Positions 49,158-57,344 of a DNA stretch of 64,000 nt are shown in pieces; positions within the stretch are counted from its first letter, which is position 1; every line of letters begins with the position of its first letter. The DNA is taken from NCBI GenBank assembly GCA_050949055.1, contig JBMNFA010000009.1, forward strand, positions 124,001-188,000, in the 5' to 3' direction. The notes below the pieces were generated by a model, which ran no database searches, was not told the DNA's origin, and saw only the letters and a list, made by a program, of their open reading frames with translations. The position numbers and the translations under genes are program-made. The DNA comes from JAEZJZ01 sp050949055. Its GTDB lineage: Bacteria > Bacillota > UBA994 > UBA5500.

Positions 49158-49634
49158 CTAGGAGTTCTCTTCTACGAATTGTCTGATTATGGATATTGCC
49201 CATTTGACATCCTTCATGTCGCCGGAGTTTAGGTCGGCTATCAATTGCCAAAGCGAATCAACCCGCGCTTGCAGAAAAGCATCTGACTTGGAATTCTTGC
49301 TACCGAGGCCGGTAGTTGAGGGAAGGCCACCATCAATGGCGTGGCATATTGCTTGAGTCTGCCCGGCAAGAGCAGCCTCCCGATCCAGTGTCAGAATTAT
49401 GTTGCTCACGATTCTAGTGTGATTCACCGCCTCAGATATGTAATTTCTCCGAATCGAGTCATCGTGTTCAGCTATTGCGCGTCTCAGGGAAAGATGGGCG
49501 TCCTTCAGACCTCCGTCTAGCAGCCAGACCAGTTTTTGCTGATAATACAACGAACTCCTAGCCTGGGTCACGCCATATCCTACAGAGACAACTAGCAGTA
49601 GAAGAAGAAACCAAACCAGACCCTTCTTCACCAC
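49158..49634 (-). CDS. Unknown secreted or membrane-anchored protein
   Basis: The 158-residue protein has a basic start and a hydrophobic segment (WFLLLLLVVSVGYGVTQA) that could be a signal peptide or anchor. A helical, polar remainder follows with no motif I know (HLSLRRAIAEHDDSIRRNYI, SLWQLIADLNSGDMKDV). The start is a GTG. The segment is more AT-rich than its neighbours. It is divergent from the next gene, with only 55 bases between them. Confidence 0.55.
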   Translation of the reverse strand: MVKKGLVWFLLLLLVVSVGYGVTQARSSLYYQQKLVWLLDGGLKDAHLSLRRAIAEHDDSIRRNYISEAVNHTRIVSNIILTLDREAALAGQTQAICHAIDGGLPSTTGLGSKNSKSDAFLQARVDSLWQLIADLNSGDMKDVKWAISIIRQFVEENS

Positions 49635-49689
49635 ATGGATCCACTCCCTCCAAAAAAAACCTCTATCGACACAGGTCTATGTTGGGCCC

Positions 49690-50622
49690 TTGATCGGAAA
49701 ATCATCCGCAGGCGACACCGTCACCTTAGGAATTCACTTTGCTGAGGAAACCGAGAGTATCTTCGTTACAGCGGTAATTGGTACGCTCTCGGATGACGTT
49801 CCTGAACGCATCCAGTTCGGCAAGCCGTTCCCCGCAATGGCGTCAGCCGTAAATCAGGTAACCGAGAGGGTTGATTCCATTGACTCATCAGATGGGCTTG
49901 TTGAGGACGACTCAACAGCTTCACTCCTGGAAGATACAATTCCATGGCAATGGAAGGGAGTTACTCATGCCTATGCGGGCTCACGACGGACTATAACCAT
50001 TGCTGGGTTAGGCCAGCAATACGGAGACTCCGGAGAATACGCCGCCGGTGCTCGAAGTTGGTCATACACGAATAACGTCAAACTCTATTTTGAAGAGAAC
50101 TACGACTGGCCTTGGGGCGAGGCTGAAGAAACGGTAGACAGCGTATATGTGAACCAGAGCATATTAGGTCTAGATGCTGGTCGATCCTACGGAATGGACT
50201 ATGCTGCGCGTCCTGCTAAACCAGAAGCCGGTACAACATATTGTCTTGTCGGCTTTCCCTTTCCCCATGGTGTCTCAGTGACCTTCCCGATCGGATCAAC
50301 CATCGTAGATGACCTAGATTACTCTGGTGATTTCTACAAGGATGTGCGGCAGTGGACATTTGATGGAGCGCAGAATCCATACGTGACGGATGCGCCGACA
50401 GATGACGACTTCCTGGGCTCAGATAAAGGAAACGCCTGTTTCTCTTATGTTAAGTATAACGGCACTCCAGCTTCCGCCAACATCAACATGGCTGTATTTG
50501 GCGAACTGGTATATGGAGTGAAGATCCTGTTGAACAGTTCTGAGTTCTCCGATTTCCCGATTACTGAGTACTACAGCTCTGGCAACCCCAGCCGCACATG
50601 GTCAACTACCATCAACAAGTGA
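49690..50622 (+). CDS. Unknown protein, possibly 5'-truncated
   Basis: The reading frame of 310 codons opens at a TTG and stays open further upstream without a good start or ribosome binding site. The protein is acidic and rich in Tyr, Gly, Ser and Thr, resembling a secreted beta-rich protein (YFEENYDWPWGEAEETVDSV, GFPFPHGVSVTFPIGSTIV). It has no signal peptide. I recognise no domain. It lies in the low-GC insert between two disrupted features. After the stop, 50630-50920 holds a GAGGCCAAGC/GCTTGGCCTC hairpin at 50703-50726 without a T run, and nothing else. Confidence 0.5.
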   Translation: MIGKSSAGDTVTLGIHFAEETESIFVTAVIGTLSDDVPERIQFGKPFPAMASAVNQVTERVDSIDSSDGLVEDDSTASLLEDTIPWQWKGVTHAYAGSRRTITIAGLGQQYGDSGEYAAGARSWSYTNNVKLYFEENYDWPWGEAEETVDSVYVNQSILGLDAGRSYGMDYAARPAKPEAGTTYCLVGFPFPHGVSVTFPIGSTIVDDLDYSGDFYKDVRQWTFDGAQNPYVTDAPTDDDFLGSDKGNACFSYVKYNGTPASANINMAVFGELVYGVKILLNSSEFSDFPITEYYSSGNPSRTWSTTINK

Positions 50623-50949
50623 AACAAAAGGTATAGAAGAAGAACCTCAAGAGCTGAGTCTGTAGTGGGCATGCAGTAGTCAGCACAAGAACCATTCTCT
50701 CTGAGGCCAAGCGAGCGCTTGGCCTCAGGCCATACTAGGAGAGATGGTCATCCCCCAGCCCGCACGGTGAGGCGGCCTTTTATGAATCCGCTAACATTCC
50801 GCCAAGTACTCCCTTGGCTGTGCCTTATCATGACTCATCTCCCTTATATCGCATATGACCGCGTTCGAGAGAAGAAGTCGGCACACGCCACCGCCAATCT
50901 CTACTCCAGAAAAAATGGGTGAGGAGGCGATTGGCACCGCCTCCTTGAA

Positions 50950-51230
50950 CCAAAACCCCGCCCTTCGAAACTCAAAGGGCGGGGAAACCGCGTTACCACC
51001 AATGTTTGTCGATACTTCGCAGCATCAACCTCGGCGAGTATGCCTGCGCAAAGTAGCACACACTCTGGCGCAATAACGGGCGCTGGTCCGGCGCAGCCTA
51101 CTGGGTAACTCCGTTCGGTGCGCAACTCGCAAGCTGTATTCAGGGTCAGCTTCCTTGCCCCTCTCACCAACCGGTAACTCTCTGTCAAGAAGCTCTTGGC
51201 CCTTACTGATGCTTGTTCATCGTCTTTAAT
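50950..51230 (-). promoter_or_regulatory. Orphan T-box riboswitch with terminator
   Basis: The minus-strand leader starts near AAAGACGATGAACAAGC, has an AGTA/GAA specifier-loop pair and an AGAGAG...GGTTGGTGAGAG distal part. It then has the T-box GGTGGTAACGCGG (51000-50988) with a UGGU bulge. A 10-bp terminator CCCCGCCCTT/AAGGGCGGGG (50956-50984) and TTTTGG follow. The likely specifier is UAC (Tyr) at 51138-51136. A second hairpin (50923-50944) with a T run follows. No gene lies downstream on this strand. Confidence 0.82.
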
Positions 51231-51236
51231 GAAAGA

Positions 51237-51265
51237 ATATTATTATATCCAGAACAGGCTGTCAA
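51237..51265 (-). promoter_or_regulatory. Promoter of the T-box leader
   Basis: TTGACA and TAATAT are 17 bases apart on the minus strand, immediately upstream of the T-box leader and 24 bases past the stop of the DUF2207 gene. Confidence 0.82.
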
Positions 51266-51289
51266 TGGACGCACCGATCTCAACCCGCT

Positions 51290-53209
51290 CTAGCGCACTC
51301 CGCCGCCGCCACCGCCGCCACCAAAGCCGCCCCCGCCAGAGAAGCCCCCGCCGAAACCTCCTCCAGAAGAACGAGGCGAGGCAGCAGTAGCCGCCAGCGA
51401 GTTATGCATGCTTTGGTTAAGGCTGCTGGTCATGCTGGTCAGACTGCGATTTAGTCCGTAAAAGCCGGGATAACCCATGCCGAAGTAATACCATCCATAC
51501 CCAAACCGATAACCGTCCGACTCCAAGCCGGGGAAGACGATCTCAAGCTGGCTGAGTACCTCCTTAGCCACCCCCAGGGTGACCGCATAGACCAGGTAAT
51601 GCTCCCAAATCACCAAGGCAGGGATACCTTGGCGCTCCAGCTGCGAGAAATGCAACAGAAAGCGTCGAAAGGCCTGCCACCGAACATAGTCTTCCTGACC
51701 GCTACGGGAGCGCCGCTTGAGAGCAGCCCCCGAGATGAACATAGCTAACGAGCTAAACAACAAGGTGAAACCCGTGATGTACGTCCCGACCAGGAAGATC
51801 AAGGCGACACTGAGCGCCATCATCAATCCCCCAGCGACGAAATGCCGCTTGCGCCCTAGACGCAGCTGCCCGCTGTCATCAAAGAAACCTTGCCGCTCGC
51901 TGGTGAAACGCACCGCGCCCACCCAGCCACGCCAGAAGTTCTGGAAGCTCGCCGGGTGTTCTTTGGCATAGCGCTCGATGTCCTCCAGGCCGACTGGTCC
52001 TGATGGCACAACTTGCTCGAACAGGAACTCCAGCAGGTCCTTTTCCGGTGGGGTCAAGACCTGCTTGTTTTCCAGTCTGGTCAATCGATAGCCCGTCTCT
52101 TCCCTGTTCTTGCCCAGCAGGCCCTTGGTTTCTTTCGATACCTCGTCGATGCGAATGAACCGCCTGCGAGCCAGGTCCAGGATAGTAGCCGTGAAGTCGT
52201 CCACAGTGGGATCGCCGAAACGCCAAAGCACGCCCAGTTCCGCCGGAGGATAGTCACCCGGCAGCTCGCGGTAGTAGTCACCCTGGAATGCTGTGGCGTA
52301 GGGACGACCATAGCGTCGTCGCCAGAACCAGATCAAACCGACGACGAACACCAGCGCACCCAGCGCTACCCCCGGGTCGATCCGCCGCAAGGCCATGATC
52401 CAGCCGGCTCGCTGACGTTCCCTATTGGCTTGATTGGCCCAGCGCTCCTCGTCGTCCAGGATGCCAGGCAAAGCTGTCTGCCCGGTGTACACAGCTTGGT
52501 CACCAGTGATCAGTTTCGGCGGAAATGTCACCCGACCCTCCAGCATGGTCTGTGCCGGCAACGGGCTGACGGTCCAGACCACAGTTTGCTGGTCGGCTAT
52601 CTCCACCTCGCCGTGCAGCGGCCCATGTCCCCAGGCACGAATATCCTCTTTGCTAGCTCCGGGCGGCAGCGTAAGGGTTACCTCTACCCGCTCTACCCCT
52701 TGCTCCCACTGATCGCCCACAAACTGATAGTAAAGCTCCGCCACATCGGCATGCACCTGCACCTGCTGCCGCACGCGGTAACTAAGGGTGAAAGTGCGGA
52801 TCTCATCGCTGGCCTGGAAGCTCCAGTCCACATACAGTCGGTCATTTTGGTCCTGGATGTAATAGGTGTTGGCTGGTCCAGGCGCGGTGGCTCCTGGCCG
52901 GAAGGTATAGGGGCTGTCACCTTCCGCTACCTGCACCTCGGAGATCTGGACCCCTGGCTGCTGATTGATCCATTGAAACATGCCGGTAAAGGTGCCGCTA
53001 AACAAGGCCGTCCGCTGTTCACTGATCCACAGGCTGCCATCTTCACTGATCTCCGCCTTGATGATCAGCCGCTCAAAGCGATAGGTGCGGGCCTGGGCAA
53101 CGCCGGGATGGACCAACACCACAGCCAGACAGACGGCGAGGAAGAGGGCTAGCAGCCGACCAGAAATAGCTACGGGGCCAGATTGCCAGAGCTGCCTATT
53201 CAAAGTCAA
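51290..53209 (-). CDS. DUF2207 membrane protein with glycine-rich tail
   Basis: The 639-residue protein has a signal segment (LLALFLAVCLAVVLVHPGVA) and an extracytoplasmic beta-rich DUF2207 domain (YRFERLIIKAEISEDGSLWI onward). A membrane segment lies near residue 275, a cytoplasmic middle part follows, and a double membrane segment lies near residue 440. The end is Gly-rich (GGGFGGGFSGGGGFGGG). It begins with a TTG inside the end of lemA. The LemA-DUF2207 pair is widespread; its function is not established. Confidence 0.88.
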   Translation of the reverse strand: MTLNRQLWQSGPVAISGRLLALFLAVCLAVVLVHPGVAQARTYRFERLIIKAEISEDGSLWISEQRTALFSGTFTGMFQWINQQPGVQISEVQVAEGDSPYTFRPGATAPGPANTYYIQDQNDRLYVDWSFQASDEIRTFTLSYRVRQQVQVHADVAELYYQFVGDQWEQGVERVEVTLTLPPGASKEDIRAWGHGPLHGEVEIADQQTVVWTVSPLPAQTMLEGRVTFPPKLITGDQAVYTGQTALPGILDDEERWANQANRERQRAGWIMALRRIDPGVALGALVFVVGLIWFWRRRYGRPYATAFQGDYYRELPGDYPPAELGVLWRFGDPTVDDFTATILDLARRRFIRIDEVSKETKGLLGKNREETGYRLTRLENKQVLTPPEKDLLEFLFEQVVPSGPVGLEDIERYAKEHPASFQNFWRGWVGAVRFTSERQGFFDDSGQLRLGRKRHFVAGGLMMALSVALIFLVGTYITGFTLLFSSLAMFISGAALKRRSRSGQEDYVRWQAFRRFLLHFSQLERQGIPALVIWEHYLVYAVTLGVAKEVLSQLEIVFPGLESDGYRFGYGWYYFGMGYPGFYGLNRSLTSMTSSLNQSMHNSLAATAASPRSSGGGFGGGFSGGGGFGGGGGGGGVR

Positions 53210-53750
53210 CGTGGATCGGCTCCCGCGACTCTGGTTGGTCCTCCAAAGTGAAGTACTCTACCGGCCGGAAGCCCCCCAGACCAGCCACGATGTTGCTCGG
53301 AAAGACCTCCAACGCGATGTGATAGCGCTGCACGGTGTCGTTGTAGAATTGACGCGAAAAGGCGATCTTACTTTCCGTGTTGGAGAGTTCATCCTGCAGT
53401 TTCTGAAAGCTGCCATCGGCTTGCAGTTGCGGATAGTTTTCTGCCACCGCAAACAAGGTACGCAGGGCGCCGGTAAGCGCCTGCTCGGCGCCAGCTTGCT
53501 CGGCCGGTCCATGCGCGGAGACTGCCCTGGCGCGGGCTTCGGTCACACTCTCCAGCGTTCCGCGCTCATGCTTCACATACCCTTTCACCGTGTTCACCAA
53601 ATTGGGAATCAAGTCGTGGCGTCGCTTCAATTGCACATCGATTTGTGCCCAGGCATTCTGCACCCGCTGCCTGAACTGCACCAAGCGGTTATACAGGCTC
53701 ACTCCATACAACAGCAACACTGCCACCAAACCAATTGCCACCCAAACCAT
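53196..53750 (-). CDS. lemA: LemA family protein
   Basis: The 184-residue protein has an N-terminal membrane helix (MVWVAIGLVAVLLLYGVSLY), then NRLVQFRQRVQNAWAQIDVQ and LKRRHDLIPNLVNTVKGY, the hallmark of LemA. Helical bundles continue to IALEVFPSNIVAGL. It overlaps the DUF2207 gene by 14 bases. Confidence 0.95.
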   Translation of the reverse strand: MVWVAIGLVAVLLLYGVSLYNRLVQFRQRVQNAWAQIDVQLKRRHDLIPNLVNTVKGYVKHERGTLESVTEARARAVSAHGPAEQAGAEQALTGALRTLFAVAENYPQLQADGSFQKLQDELSNTESKIAFSRQFYNDTVQRYHIALEVFPSNIVAGLGGFRPVEYFTLEDQPESREPIHVDFE

Positions 53751-53890
53751 GGTTGCACCCCCTCAGCTTTAGGTTCTCCAATTGAGCCATGCTATCAGTC
53801 ATCTACCTAGTTGTACGAAAAAGACGGCTGTCAGTTGCAGGGTTTGGTGAAAAAACTGGAACGAACAGCGAGATCCATCATCAATAGCGC

Positions 53891-54763
53891 TCACTCTTTC
53901 GGCGCACCGATGGCTCGCGCGCGCAGCTGATACTGCTTGGGGGTAGTGCCAACCAACTGCTTGAACGTGCGAATGAAGTGCGATGCGTTGGGGAAACCCA
54001 CCTGCACACCTACCTGCTGTATGGACAAATCTTGACGCAACAGCTCGCGGGCCCGCAGGATGCGGCAGTGAATGATGTACTCGTTGACGGTGAAACCAGT
54101 CGCCTGTTTGAACAAACGACCCAAGTGATACTTGTTCAGGTAAAATTCGCTGCCCAGTTGGTCCAGGGACAAGGACTCACCCAAGTGGGACTGAATGTAG
54201 CCAAGGATAGGTGTTAGCGGGCCCAATCTGCTATCCAGGCGTGCCTGCCTGGGGCGGGTGGCTCCCCGGAACAGCTGGTTGACCAACAGCAACAGTTCCG
54301 TCACCGCCAAGCGGCGATAGAGGTCCGCACCAAAGGTGCGCTGGTGACGGTACCTCGCAGCCTTGTCCAGCAGAGCCAACAGCCGGCTCTGCTGACCGGG
54401 CTGCAGCTGCAGGCAGCGGGTCGCATGCTGTTTGCGGTTGACAAAGCAGTCCGCCAGATTGGTGGTCGCGGTGGACAGTTCCTGCACAAAGGCAGGGCTC
54501 AGGTGGAGCACATAGCGTTCATATTTGCTGCCGGTGGCGGAGACGCTGCGGTGCAAATCGCCATCGCTCAGGATCATCAGGGTGCCGGCCTGCACCTGAT
54601 AGACCTGGTCGGACACAAACCAGCTCACCCCATCGGAGAGGATGTAATTGACTTCGTAGAACTCGTGAAAGTGATACCTGTCCATGTTCCAGTGTGAACT
54701 GGTGTTATGACTAACGGCGTAACCCAATCCGTCCAACGACGGCTGATGGGATGATTCATCCAC
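53891..54763 (-). CDS. AraC family transcriptional regulator
   Basis: The 290-residue protein has an N-terminal cupin-like sensor (HFHEFYEVNYILSDGVSWFV, GTLMILSDGDLHR) and two C-terminal helix-turn-helix motifs (LSLDQLGSEFYLNKYHLGRL and IQQVGVQVGFPNASHFIRTF). I choose the GTG at 54763, which follows GGGAGGGG; a TTG frame from 54808 would run through the operator-like dyad. It is divergent from the FAD oxidase-etfBA operon and is its likely regulator. Confidence 0.88.
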   Translation of the reverse strand: MDESSHQPSLDGLGYAVSHNTSSHWNMDRYHFHEFYEVNYILSDGVSWFVSDQVYQVQAGTLMILSDGDLHRSVSATGSKYERYVLHLSPAFVQELSTATTNLADCFVNRKQHATRCLQLQPGQQSRLLALLDKAARYRHQRTFGADLYRRLAVTELLLLVNQLFRGATRPRQARLDSRLGPLTPILGYIQSHLGESLSLDQLGSEFYLNKYHLGRLFKQATGFTVNEYIIHCRILRARELLRQDLSIQQVGVQVGFPNASHFIRTFKQLVGTTPKQYQLRARAIGAPKE

Positions 54764-54778
54764 AGGTCGCCCCTCCCT

Positions 54779-54808
54779 TTGGTCCATATTGGCCCCATTG
54801 TGGACCAA
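54779..54808. promoter_or_regulatory. Dyad TTGGTCCA-N14-TGGACCAA between araC and the oxidase operon
   Basis: A perfect 8-bp inverted repeat with a 14-base spacer lies upstream of the oxidase operon. It also follows TTGACT on the minus strand, part of the likely araC promoter. The oxidase operon has a TATGAT -10 at 54864-54869 but no good -35, which fits an activator-dependent promoter. Confidence 0.6.
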
Positions 54809-54897
54809 AAGTCAAGATGTGCATATTTTTCTGCCAATCTGCGCAAATATCCTGCTTTTCATCTATGATATGCTGGCTTTGGAGCAAGCGCGGAAGG

Positions 54898-56526
54898 ATG
54901 ATGGGATTGTCTAACTTGATCGTATCGCTAGAGAAGGGCAGTCATCAGGAGTACCTGCGGGATGAATCCCGCAGCACGGGAGAAGCCGAATCCATCTCAT
55001 TTCCCAGGGATGAACAGGAGCTCCGCCAGGTGGTCAAAGCGGTAGCAGCCACAGGCACCAGGATTACCATCCAAGGTGCCCGCACCGGGTTAACCGGGGC
55101 AGCTGTACCCCATGGTGGACACGTGCTGAATACCAGTCGCATGAACCGAATTAAGGGATTGCACTATGATAGGGAGACTGGCAGCTTCTTTGTCACAGTG
55201 GAACCGGGGGTGCTGCTGACCGATCTGCGCAAGGCGCTGCGCAACATGAGCTTCGATACGGCTGGCTGGTCGGAGGAGTCCAAACGGGCACTGCAGCAAC
55301 TGCACAGCGCCGACCCCCACCATTTCACTCCCGACCCCACGGAGACTTCGGCGTCCATCGGAGGGATGATCAACTGCAATGCCTCCGGAGCCAGGTCTTT
55401 CTTCTACGGAGCAACCAGGGGATACGTGCAGGCGTTACGGGTAGTGCTGGCCGACGGGTCGCTGCTTTGCCTCAGGCGCGGCGAGCACCGGGTGACAGCC
55501 AATCGGTTTACGGTCACCACCGAGGACGGAAAGAAGCTGGAAGGCGCGCTGCCGGATTATGCCTTACCACAGGTAAAGAATGCGGCTGGCTACTACCTGC
55601 AGCCGGATATGGATCTGGTGGACCTGTTCGTCGGCTCGGAGGGGACGCTGGGCATCATCAGCGAGGCGGAGCTCCGGCTGCTGCCGCTGCCGGGGGCTAT
55701 CTGGGGGGTGACCGCTTTCTTCCCCAACGAAGCGAGCGCGCTGCGTTTCGTGCGAGCGGTGCGAGGGGAACAGGTCGCCAGGCTGACTGAGACGTTTGCC
55801 ACCCGTCCGGTAGCCATCGAGTATTTCAACCACGCGGCGCTGGATATGCTGCGTCGGCAGCGGGCGGAGAATGCCGCCTTCAGCCAGATGCAGCCCTTGG
55901 CCGCCCGCTTTCATACCGCTATCTACGTGGAGTTCCACGGGGAAAGCGATCAGCAGTTGCGGCAAGTGGTCTTGGAGATGGGGCAGTTGATGGCCGCCTG
56001 CGGCGGAGATGAGGCCGATAGCTGGGTAGCCAGCAATCAGCCGGACTTGGAGCAGCTGCAGTTCTTCCGCCATGCCACGCCGGAGAGCGTCAACCTGACC
56101 ATAGACCAACGGCGTAAGGCCAATCCGGCGTTGACCAAGCTGGGTACAGATATGGCTGTGCCGGACGATAGACTGACCGAAATAGTTGCCCTCTACAACC
56201 GGCGCATCGCCGATTTGGGGCTGGAAGCGGTGGCTTTCGGGCACATCGGCAACAACCACATCCATGTGAACATCCTGCCGCGGAACCTGGATGATTACCA
56301 ACAAGGCAAGCAGCTCTATCTGGAGTGGGCGCGGCAGGCGGTGGCTTGGGGCGGCACCGTGTCCGCCGAACACGGCATCGGCAAGCTGAAGACCGCCTTC
56401 CTGGCAGAGATGTATGGACAGGCTGGCCTGGCCAAGATGCGCCAGGTGAAGCGGCTGTTTGACCCAGCCGGCAGGCTGAACCGCGGCAACATGTTCGAGT
56501 GGGAAGACGAGGTGAGCGGCCAATGA
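54898..56526 (+). CDS. FAD-linked oxidase, probable 2-hydroxyacid (lactate-type) dehydrogenase
   Basis: The 542-residue flavoprotein has the PCMH-type FAD domain (ITIQGARTGLTGAAVPHGG, CNASGARSFFYGATRGYVQA, GSEGTLGIISEAELRL). It also has the FAD-oxidase C domain (GHIGNNHIHVNILPRN, SAEHGIGKLKTAFL, NRGNMFEW) seen in GlcD, D-LDH and LctD. The start is one of two adjacent ATGs at 54898 and 54901. The gene overlaps etfB by 4 bases. With EtfBA it resembles the confurcating lactate dehydrogenase of Acetobacterium, though no lactate permease is next to it. Confidence 0.85.
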   Translation: MMGLSNLIVSLEKGSHQEYLRDESRSTGEAESISFPRDEQELRQVVKAVAATGTRITIQGARTGLTGAAVPHGGHVLNTSRMNRIKGLHYDRETGSFFVTVEPGVLLTDLRKALRNMSFDTAGWSEESKRALQQLHSADPHHFTPDPTETSASIGGMINCNASGARSFFYGATRGYVQALRVVLADGSLLCLRRGEHRVTANRFTVTTEDGKKLEGALPDYALPQVKNAAGYYLQPDMDLVDLFVGSEGTLGIISEAELRLLPLPGAIWGVTAFFPNEASALRFVRAVRGEQVARLTETFATRPVAIEYFNHAALDMLRRQRAENAAFSQMQPLAARFHTAIYVEFHGESDQQLRQVVLEMGQLMAACGGDEADSWVASNQPDLEQLQFFRHATPESVNLTIDQRRKANPALTKLGTDMAVPDDRLTEIVALYNRRIADLGLEAVAFGHIGNNHIHVNILPRNLDDYQQGKQLYLEWARQAVAWGGTVSAEHGIGKLKTAFLAEMYGQAGLAKMRQVKRLFDPAGRLNRGNMFEWEDEVSGQ

Positions 56527-57344
56527 GAATCATCGTCTGCGTAAAACAGGTGCCAGCGAGCAGCGAAGTGAAGCTGAACCAGGAGACCAACACCATCATC
56601 CGGGAAGGAATAGCGGCCATCCTCAACCCCTTCGATGCCCATGCGCTGGAAGAGGGGTTGCGGCTGCGGGAATGCCTGGGGGGAGAGGTAATCACTCTCA
56701 GCATGGGCATCCCCAGCGTCAAGGAGATGTTGCAGGGCAGCCTGGCGCTGGGAGCGGACCGGGGGGTGTTGCTCAGCGATCGCGCCTTTGCGGGGGCGGA
56801 TACGTTGGCCACGGCCACGGCGCTGGCTGCCGGCATCCGCAACCTGGGGCTCTTCGACTTGGTGATCTGCGGCAAGCAAGCGACCGACGGCGACACCGCC
56901 CAGGTGGGGCCCAGCCTGGCTGAGAAGCTAGGGGTGCCGCACCTGACCTATGTGCGCCGGATTGAGCATGTGGACGGGCACACCATCTGCTGCAACCGGC
57001 AGACGGACGATGGCCATGAAACGGTGGAGTTGACCTTGCCGGCAGTGATCACCGTGGTGAGAGAGATCAACTTGCCCCGACTCCCTTCCATCGCCGGTCT
57101 GCGTAAGGCGCAGAATGGCGAGGTGACTGTCTGGACAGCAGACGATGTCCAGGCAGACCGGGAACGCATCGGGCTGCAAGGCTCGCCGACACAAGTAAAG
57201 CGCACCTTTGTGCCCAACCATGAGGTAGAGGGGGAAGTGCTCACTGGACCGCCCGAGGCACAGGCAGAGCGGTTGATCGCTGCGCTAGCCGAGAGGCGGC
57301 TACTACCGGGGGGAACGGAGGAAGTGCATCATGGCAGAGATTAG
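56523..57344 (+). CDS. etfB: Electron transfer flavoprotein beta subunit, bifurcating type
   Basis: The 273-residue protein begins MRIIVCVKQVPASSEVKLN. It has NPFDAHALEEGLRLRE, and GKQATDGDTAQVGPSLAE, the motif associated with the bifurcating FAD/AMP-site replacement in EtfB. The ATG is embedded in the ATGA overlap with the oxidase gene. It should form the heterodimer with the downstream EtfA. Confidence 0.92.
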   Translation: MRIIVCVKQVPASSEVKLNQETNTIIREGIAAILNPFDAHALEEGLRLRECLGGEVITLSMGIPSVKEMLQGSLALGADRGVLLSDRAFAGADTLATATALAAGIRNLGLFDLVICGKQATDGDTAQVGPSLAEKLGVPHLTYVRRIEHVDGHTICCNRQTDDGHETVELTLPAVITVVREINLPRLPSIAGLRKAQNGEVTVWTADDVQADRERIGLQGSPTQVKRTFVPNHEVEGEVLTGPPEAQAERLIAALAERRLLPGGTEEVHHGRD

